Below are positions 57,693 through 64,000 of a stretch of 64,000 nt of DNA, one piece after another. The stretch lies in assembly GCA_963921935.1 (NCBI GenBank), contig OY998175.1:209452655-209516654 (forward strand), in the 5' to 3' direction. The position numbers and the translations under genes were made by a program. The stretch is from Galeruca laticollis. Taxonomy: Eukaryota > Arthropoda > Insecta > Coleoptera > Chrysomelidae. The first letter of the stretch is position 1, and each line of letters begins with the position of its first letter. The notes under the pieces were generated by a model. That model had not been told where the DNA came from. It saw only the letters and a program-made list of their open reading frames with translations, and did no database searches.

Positions 57693-58265
57693 TAAACATT
57701 TGGTTTCCACCCTGTATTCATGAATCCTTTTAAATATTTTTTGATCCAGCAATTTGTTTTCTATCATTTCAATTTGGATGGAGAACTGTTTTCTATTTTA
57801 ATTTTTTGACTCTCTCTGTGGGTTAGAGATCCATTATTTGTTTTCTAAATCTTCGAATAAACTCAAAATTGTTTGTTGGTCTAATGCATGATAATAACAT
57901 ATCCACTTTTTTACTTTAATAAGAACCTGAACTATACAAAATAATTTAAAACGTTTCGCTTTCCTATTCAGTTTTGTCAGTAGAGCAATAGTTATTAGTG
58001 AGAGTTGTAATTGTTGAGTAATGTTAATTTTTATCTAACCTTGTTGGTATAATGTGAGAGATTTTACCTCAGGGCTGTTTTATGATCGGCCTTTTGTTGG
58101 AGTTTTTTGTGTTTTGCTCTCCTGATCAATGTAAATTTTAAATACATATATGTATGTCCATTGGAAATTTTAAAGTTTTTTACGATGTCTTTCTTTTTCA
58201 ACTCACTTTGGTAAGTCAAATCGTTTTTATAATGGTTTATAAGTCACTAATGATATTTATCGCTC

Positions 58266-58322
58266 ATTGTAGATGTTCTGATGATGAAAATAAACATTTT
58301 CGAAAGCTTAACTAGTCAAAAA
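58266..58322 (+). ncRNA. Hammerhead ribozyme motif, copy D 3' end
   Basis: Fourth copy of the family I motif, same core and stems. About 85 bases later the array ends in a partial start of a further unit (TTTTTATCTACGGTCAC...), so D is followed by a piece of the 5' end. Confidence 0.65.
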
Positions 58323-58406
58323 GGAGTCTTCTGATTCAGCCCTCCTCTGACCGCATCCCTACTAAGTTGTTTGGTTTTTATCTACGGTCACTACCCGAGG
58401 TTCTCT

Positions 58407-58849
58407 TATATATATACATATATAGCAGATACATATCATTTTTCTATGACTTGAAATGGGCTGAAACCAGGTAGGTAACATCAAATTTCACAATAAAAAA
58501 GAAGATTGCGCTTAAGTGTTGTGTACAATCATAAGGAATGCATAAAGTTTCTCAACTTTACGATTAAGCACTATACACTAAATTACGTACCACCCACTAT
58601 GAGCTGGGTAAACGTGTCTATTGAAATGTTAAGTTTCAATAATTATGTAATATGAACTCTGAATTGTCCATTGTGCACTATTAGCTGGCTAAACGTACTT
58701 TTTGTCCGAATGCCGCGTTAAGCCTTATCAATTGCGAATTAAGAATTAAAATTATGGATTAAGCACTATTAGCTGGCTAAACCCACCCTTTTTCAAAGAT
58801 AACACAACAAATAACAAATACAACAATTTCTTTTAAAACAGCAAGTAAT
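58407..58849. repeat. Spacer with a three-fold repeated motif
   Basis: GCACTATTAGCTGGCTAAAC occurs at about 58675 and 58764. A diverged version (CCACTATGAGCTGGGTAAAC) lies at about 58596. The spacing is roughly 80-90 bases. The rest is AT-rich. Confidence 0.6.
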
Positions 58850-59215
58850 GTGGGTACAAAATTGTTAAAAATAAAAACAAAAATATCCCCGTTAAAGTGG
58901 TATATATAAACTTGAATGTCCAGAATATAATGCTGTCTATTCGGGTCAAACCCTTAGAAATTTTGAAATTATTTACATTGAACACTTACATGCATACATA
59001 TTAAAACAACCAGAGAAATCCCACTGCCCAAAACATCTACTTGGCACTAAACATTCATTGGCACCTAACACCGAACTAGAAGTACTACATATTCTTGATA
59101 AGAAACCAGAACTGGATTTCCTTGAAGAATTAGTAAGATACACACAATTTGAAGTCGTCAGTGAACAGATGAATCTATTGAGTTCTCTACATTTAAACTG
59201 TCTTCTTAAGTAATA
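58850..59215 (+). pseudogene. Family II PLE, GIY-YIG part only
   Basis: A 5'-truncated copy: YKLECPEYNAVYSGQTLRNF, KQPEKSHCPKHLLGTKHSLA, LEVLHILDKKPELDFLEELV and the end LNCLLK before TAATAA. In YNAVYSGQ the usual Gly-box partner is altered, and the second Cys of the CPEC pair is Tyr. The 3' noncoding part matches 24150-24420 in reverse. Confidence 0.75.
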
Positions 59216-59465
59216 ATTGTAAAGATCAGAAGATATAGTTTTCCTTTTTACTCTATATCGTTGCACCGTGATACTGATCTTAAATGGGAAAAAACATATC
59301 CAGGATATTCCCATAGGGCTAACAATATCTTAGCTTTAATATTTGTGGTATCATATCTTCTTTTTTTTTTATTCATATACATTAAGTCAATCACAACATA
59401 GGTCGCTTCTTGGTCAAACCGAAAATAATTATTAAACACCAGGTAGTAATCACATGAAATGTAAC

Positions 59466-59512
59466 TTGTGTCAGTCTGACGATGATAGCAATATCGAAAC
59501 AATTAAAATTTT
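59466..59512 (+). ncRNA. Hammerhead motif, family II, damaged 3' arm
   Basis: CUGACGA, U, GAUA-GCAA-UAUC, GAAACAAUU are present, but the UUGUC that closes stem III and gives C17 is missing (text runs AATTAAAATT). Predicted inactive. Confidence 0.5.
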
Positions 59513-59659
59513 TACCATTCTTTTAAAATATTGTTGAATTATTTAAAAACAGTTAGTTCCATTTAAAAACGAAATATTTTTGGTCTTCAGCATTGAATAA
59601 ATGACTAGAACTTTTACACTGTTTAATTGATTACTGACTATAATTTAAACAATTAAAAT

Positions 59660-59944
59660 ATGAATACACTAGATGTTCTTCCGAAATTCATGCCTCGTAT
59701 AAAAGCAAACGTTGCAGAACAAGGTGGACCTTCCAATATTCTCAATGAGCTGTTCGAACACAAACCAGCTCCAACTATGGTACCATATAAGAACAGAAAT
59801 AGCATTAACAGTACCATGAGTAAACAACTGATGATAGCCCATCGGTATTTCCAGAATCTGAGAACAAAAAGCATTTTAAGTAAGGTAAATGTCCCAATGA
59901 TTGTCACTGACCGAGTTATCGTCAGTGCGATTAAGTTTCCTTAA
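59660..59944 (+). CDS. Unrecognised ORF (94 aa)
   Basis: ATG-to-TAA frame MNTLDVLPKFMPRIKANVAE, GGPSNILNELFEHKPAPTMV, then STMSKQLMIAHRYFQNLRTK and SAIKFP. The composition is protein-like rather than low-complexity, and there is no signal peptide or membrane segment. No family is recognised. It lies between a PLE 3' end and a pogo-like element, and could be a TE fragment or an exon. Confidence 0.35.
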   Translation: MNTLDVLPKFMPRIKANVAEQGGPSNILNELFEHKPAPTMVPYKNRNSINSTMSKQLMIAHRYFQNLRTKSILSKVNVPMIVTDRVIVSAIKFP

Positions 59945-60269
59945 AAATTAAGCATCCAATAGCAAAATTCCACTATAAAATAATTTTAATAATATGTAGC
60001 GACATCTGACGGAATAACTGGTAAATATTATTTTCAATCGAGTGACATTTGTAATGCGGGCGGTGTGTTGAAAGTGCTGGTGTATTGATTGAATCTGGGG
60101 TTGTTAAACTTGTTAATGTAAATGTTAAGGTAAGTTGTTATTGTAAACTTTCTATAGCATGCACGTAGAGGTTGTTGTCGGCAAGGAATAACTTTTTGAT
60201 GAATTAGATACATATAAACTAAGTAAATGGCAAAAATTTTAAGGTTAGGAGTCCGTTAGAAAGTAATGT

Positions 60270-60548
60270 TTGTGGTGACGAATACTGGTACAGGAAAACA
60301 GTTGTCTGCCCCAATATTCGTCAGGTATGACGATCACTAGGTCATCGATCATTTTAATAGAATTCCATATTTTTTTTTGAAGTTGCTTTCATAACTATAG
60401 AGGAACAAAGGCATTAAACTTTTGTAAAAAATTTGCGTTCCAGTATTCGTCATATAAATATAGGCTGAGAATAATATTTACTGTGGTATAAAATGTAGAG
60501 ACGAATACTGGGTCAATGAGTGACGATAACTGGGTATCTTCATTATAG
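60270..60548 (+). promoter_or_regulatory. Repeated GACGAATACTGG motifs, pogo-like 5' region
   Basis: The word occurs at about 60278 (GACGAATACTGG), 60317 (CCAATATTCGTCA, inverted), 60441 (CCAGTATTCGTCA, inverted) and 60500 (GACGAATACTGG). The last is followed by TGACGATAACTGGG. Repeats like these just upstream of a transposase suggest terminal or subterminal binding sites. Confidence 0.5.
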
Positions 60549-61392
60549 ATGAGTCGTTTCAATTATGATGACGAAGATATGAAAAAAGCGATCGAAGCAG
60601 TTAAACAAGGTTCGCCAATTGCCACAGCAGCCAAAACTTTTAAAGTTCCCCGAATGGCACTCTCTGATAAATGTAAAGGAAAAACTCTGATGCAGAGGAA
60701 AATGGGGCTCCCTTCCATACTGTCCTAAACTGAAGAACAGAATTTAGTAAGATGGATTGGTCACTTAGGTAGCAGGGGTTTTCCGGAAACAATTTGTCAT
60801 CTTCTTGATAGTGTCCCAATATTACTTAAATCTCAAAAGAAACCTAACCCATTTTCTAACGATCGACCAGGGTGACACTGGCTGAAGGCTATTCAAAGAA
60901 GGCATCCTGAGATAGCTACAAGAGTGTCTCAAAACTTAAACAAAAGTCGGGCGTCTGTTTCAGAAACGAGTATACCACGTTGGTTTGAAGAGATCACCGA
61001 GTACTTCAAGCAGAATCATATGTTAGATGTACGCAATGATTAATTTTGAGTATTAAATTGTGACGAAACCGCATTTTTCTTTTTCTTGGCAACAATCGTG
61101 TTCTGGTTAGAAAAGGACAAAAAATGGTTCATAGTGTAACCAATTCAGATGGAAAAGAAAATATCACAACACTCGTCATGGGAAACGCAGAAGGGGAATT
61201 GGCTCCTCCTATGGTTGTAGTCAATTTAAAAAGGGTGCCTAATCATTGGCCGCTTCCATACATAATCTGGGGCTATTGGTTAGTTCTGACAACGGTTGGA
61301 TGACTGGACAGACACTTTTTGAATACGTTACTAACGTTTTCTATCCTTGGTTAGTAGAAAAAATATTAAACTACCAGTAATTCCTGACGGCA
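60549..61392 (+). pseudogene. pogo/Tigger-like transposase, decayed and truncated
   Basis: ATG at 60549 opens YDDEDMKKAIEAVKQGSPIA then TAAKTFKVPRMALSDK (helix-turn-helix of the Psq/CENP-B type) and, past a stop, TEEQNLVRWIGHLGSRGFPE. HWLKAIQRRHPEIATRVSQN and VLNCDETAFF (DDE_1 first Asp block) follow, then in other frames NSDGKENITTLVMGNAEGEL and FEYVTNVFYPWLVEK. Text breaks at LPVIPDG, where the second Asp block (VDGH) begins, and a LINE follows. Confidence 0.7.
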
Positions 61393-61620
61393 ATAATGCA
61401 ACAAATTTGTTTATGCAATTTATCCAAAACCCGAATTTGTCCACGAACCTACTCGTTTCCGACACAATAATAATCCTTCTACTCTCGATCTGATTTTGAC
61501 CAATGACGAATGTTTGCTATCATGCCTGTAGATCAGTTCACCAATTGGTAGGTCCCATTATGCAGCAATAACCGTCAATATTTAACTTAACTTACCCGTT
61601 GCTGACGATGATAAGAATTA
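61393..61620 (+). pseudogene. CR1-like LINE: endonuclease C-terminus
   Basis: Two frames give NATNLFMQFIQN and then FVHEPTRFRHNNNPSTLDLI, LTNDECLLSCL, a stop, and PIGRSHYAAITVN. STLDLILTND and PIGRSHYA are the last two endonuclease blocks (the latter normally SDH). Confidence 0.65.
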
Positions 61621-61621
61621 C

Positions 61622-62400
61622 ATGACAATCGAAGTAACAAATTTTATAAATGTCAATCTTACTCTCTCGTCCATCAATTGGGATAACATATTGCCTAATA
61701 GTAATAACTGTATACATTTATGGAAACGTTTCTATGATACGGTAACAAAATGTTTGAATAAGAATACGAGAGAAAGAAGAATTTTCCGTAACAAATTGAA
61801 GCCATGGATCAATAGTGAAATACATGATTTGAGAAAACATAAACAACATTTGTGGAGAAGATTTAAACGCACCAACAATAATGAATATTTTTTAACTAAC
61901 AGAAGATTCTCTAATATAATAATTAGTCGGTTGGCTAACGCCAGAAGAGGTTTCGAGGAAAGTATTGCTAATAGTGGCAACCCTAAAAAGTTTTTTAAGC
62001 ACATGCGTTCTTCTCTTTCGTATGAAGGTGGTGTCCCTTTACTTAGGAAAAGTGATGGAGTATCGTCTAATTATGAAACTTCCGAGACGTTGTCCATTAG
62101 TTTTTCTGAGGCTTTTACTTCTGAACCAATTGATGCCACTTTGCCTCCAAAATTTGGTGCTCATGTCTTAGAATCCCTTAGTAATATTGAATTTTCCCCC
62201 CAGCCAATTAAAGTAAAAATATTAAATATCAAGACGACCACTTCTCCTGGTCTTGACGGTTCGCAAGCAATGTTTCTTAAAAAATGTGCAGACTCAATTT
62301 CCTATCCATTTTCAATCATCATGAATGCCTCTTTCACGCAATGTTCTATTCCACCAATCTGGAAGTCGGCGTCAGTTAGTTCTATATTCAAGAAGGGAAT
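61622..62400 (+). pseudogene. CR1-like LINE: linker and RT start
   Basis: An open frame holds RNKLKPWINSEIHDLRKHKQ, RLANARRGFEESIANSGNPK (linker) and TTTSPGLDGSQAMFLKKCAD (RT entry), then PPIWKSASVSSIFKKG. A frameshift at about 62398 moves the RT to the next frame (ELDPSNYRPVSLVPIVFEIM). Confidence 0.75.
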
Positions 62401-63669
62401 GAACTGGATCCAAGCAATTACCGACCAGTTAGCCTGGTACCTATTGTTTTTGAAATCATGGAATCTATTATTAGTGAGGCCATGTCTAAGTTCCTTCTTC
62501 AACAAAATGTCATACCTCTTCACCAACATGGTTTTGTTCGAGGTCGCTCTACCATGTGCAATATTCTTCACTGTGTTAATGACTGGATAAAAGCTTTAGA
62601 CAACAGAGATCCGATTGACGTCATTTATTTGGACTTCTCCAATGCCTTCGACAAAGTCCCAAAAAGAAGACTTCTATATAAATTAGATCACTTTGGCATA
62701 CGGGGTAGCCTAAATTTATGGATATCCCATTTTTTATCGGATAGGATTTTTTAACTCAGAGTCGGCCGAGAGTTCTCCAATGACAGGCCAGTTTCTAGTG
62801 GTGTTCCACAGGGCTCTGTCCTTGGCCCATTGCTGTTTGTTGTTTACGTAAGCGATCTTCAAATATTGGTCTCAAACTCAGTTTCTTTTTATGCTGATGA
62901 CACAAAAATATTTGCTTACCCTTTAAGATACCATCTCGCCCTCCAAAATGACCTACACTTTATACAGCGGTGGTGTTTGGACTGGTTGCTTCCCTTGGAC
63001 ATTAATAAATGTAATGTTCACCACATTGGCAAGACCAATCCCAATTTATCATACAACTTAAATGGTCAGATACTAAATACGCTTACCAGCCATGATGACC
63101 TTTGCATCTTAGTGAACTCAAATTTATCGTGGAGTGAACATGTTGTGTCTGTTTGCAACCGCACGAAATCCGGACTCTATCTGCTACAAAAATCGTTCTC
63201 CAGAGTGTCACTTGAAACTTACTGTAAACTGTACGAATGTTCCGTGCGTCCTATTTTAGAATATGCGAGTCCTGGTCTTATTCGCGACCAAGTTTTATTA
63301 GAAAACGTGCAAAGGAGAGCTACTAGACTTGCATTCGGTCGCGTAAGGCCTTTATATGAGGAGCGACTGACTGGGGCGAATCTCATCTCGTTTCAAGACC
63401 GTCGACTTCGGGGAGACTTGATATTATGTTATAAAATCATTAAGCACAACTTTGGTCATCTTCAATCTATGTTTCTATTCAATACTGATCTTAGACTAAG
63501 AAATCACCCATTTAAACTTAAAAACGAGTCCTTCAGATCCCGAGTAAGACAGCACTTTTTACCAAACAGAGTGTTTGATGTCTGGAACAATCTTCCTGAT
63601 GACGTTTTTGACGCACCATCAGTTAACGCATTTAAGAACAAAATTGATAGACTTCTATTTAATAGTTAA
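62401..63669 (+). pseudogene. CR1-like LINE: RT core and C-terminal domain, one stop
   Basis: A single frame keeps QHGFVRGRSTMCNILHCVND, VIYLDFSNAFDKVPKRRLLY (motif A), SSGVPQGSVLGPLLFVVYVS (motif B), SVSFYADDTKIFAYP (motif C YADD) and the C-terminal VQRRATRLAFGRVRPLYEER then FLPNRVFDVWNNLPDDVFDA, ending LLFNS. One TAA at 62752-62754 (RIF*LRV) interrupts it. All three catalytic Asp are present, so decay is recent. Confidence 0.8.
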
Positions 63670-63902
63670 TAGTGCACATTGTTGCATTTATTATTTATCT
63701 GAATTTGTTTTATTTATATCCTTTTTCGCTGAACAGATGTTGCGGTTATAGTTGATAACTACGATTTTGTTAATTATTGTTAATTATTCTTAATTTGTCA
63801 TTGATTATGTTTATAGGCGTTTAAGCACTTATTTATGTTTTCGGATCATGGGCTTCATGAGTTCTTACCTCAGCCCTTATTTCTATTGTAATAATAATAA
63901 TT

Positions 63903-64000
63903 CTTCATCTAGATGGACACTCCCCTCACTTGACATTATCATTAAGTGAGTTTTGCAAAGATTTAGGAATAGAAATTGTTGCGCTCTATCCAAACTCTAC
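63903..64000. other. Window edge, no feature
   Basis: About 100 bases after the LINE tail show no recognisable coding text. Confidence 0.3.

Larger units (their letters stand above)
47467..58406. mobile_element. Inverted array of four Penelope-like elements (family I)
   Basis: On the minus strand a 5'-truncated copy B (52325-50690) is followed head-to-tail by full copy A (50689-47467). On the plus strand truncated copy C (52326-55170) is followed by near-full copy D (55171-58406). The pairs meet 5' to 5' at 52324/52326 with about 2 bp of shared sequence (AT). Tandem partial-plus-full copies are the known PLE 'pseudo-LTR' arrangement. The mirrored double set is unusual. Confidence 0.85.
61393..63902 (+). 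mobile_element. CR1-like LINE, 5'-truncated
   Basis: Endonuclease tail, RT and C-terminal region run in order on plus, followed by a ~230-base 3' region ending CAGCCCTTATTTCTATTGTA then ATAATAATAATT. A short tandem repeat instead of poly(A) is usual for CR1/Jockey-type LINEs. Its 5' end joins the pogo-like transposase at about 61393. Confidence 0.75.

Overview
The window is AT-rich, gene-poor, repeat-dense eukaryotic DNA, almost certainly from an insect or close arthropod. This is judged from the retroelement families, frequent (TA)n tracts, short TTAGG-type strings and small introns. No bacterial-style operon and no certain host gene was found. Nearly everything recognisable is a transposable element (TE), much of it broken or nested.

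Region by region. 1-450 holds the broken 3' end of a LINE. 792-7795 is a decayed R2-like LINE, split by a 3.9 kb CACTA-like DNA transposon (copy A, 1206-5091). 7.8-11.4 kb is featureless AT-rich DNA. 11.4-12.55 kb is a 5'-truncated Penelope-like element (PLE). Its (TA)n tail was invaded by a recent LTR retrotransposon (12619-17062) that keeps only gag and a protease stub. 17147-17401 encodes a small secreted, Cys-rich ORF. 18.77-22.14 kb is a minus-strand I-type LINE. 22.4-23.06 kb is a deleted IS630/Tc1-like transposase. 24.0-25.8 kb is a minus-strand PLE. 26.06-28.1 kb is the 5' part of another I/Jockey-type LINE. 28-33.7 kb has palindromic MITEs, simple repeats and one possible noncoding first exon.

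33.68-42.45 kb is a clear nest. One PLE pseudogene was hit by a MULE-like element (10-bp target duplication), a mariner-related element (TA) and a second CACTA-like element (copy B, 2-bp AG). The related PLE at 24-25.8 kb shows the empty sites. 42.8-44.06 kb is a second IS630-like transposase with a 501-bp insertion flanked by an 8-bp duplication. 44.5-45.8 kb is another PLE.

47.47-58.41 kb is the most striking region. It has four copies of one PLE as two head-to-tail pairs facing each other, including an apparently intact RT + GIY-YIG reading frame of 821 codons. A hammerhead-ribozyme motif lies in every terminal repeat. 58.85-59.5 kb is a further PLE 3' end, 60.2-61.39 kb a pogo/Tigger-like element, and 61.39-63.9 kb a CR1-like LINE.

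The most original signal is that PLEs of three families carry hammerhead-like motifs near their 3' ends. Two families have the standard CUGANGA core. The third (12.46 and 45.67 kb) has UUGANAA, where the core partners C3 and G8 have changed together to U3 and A8.
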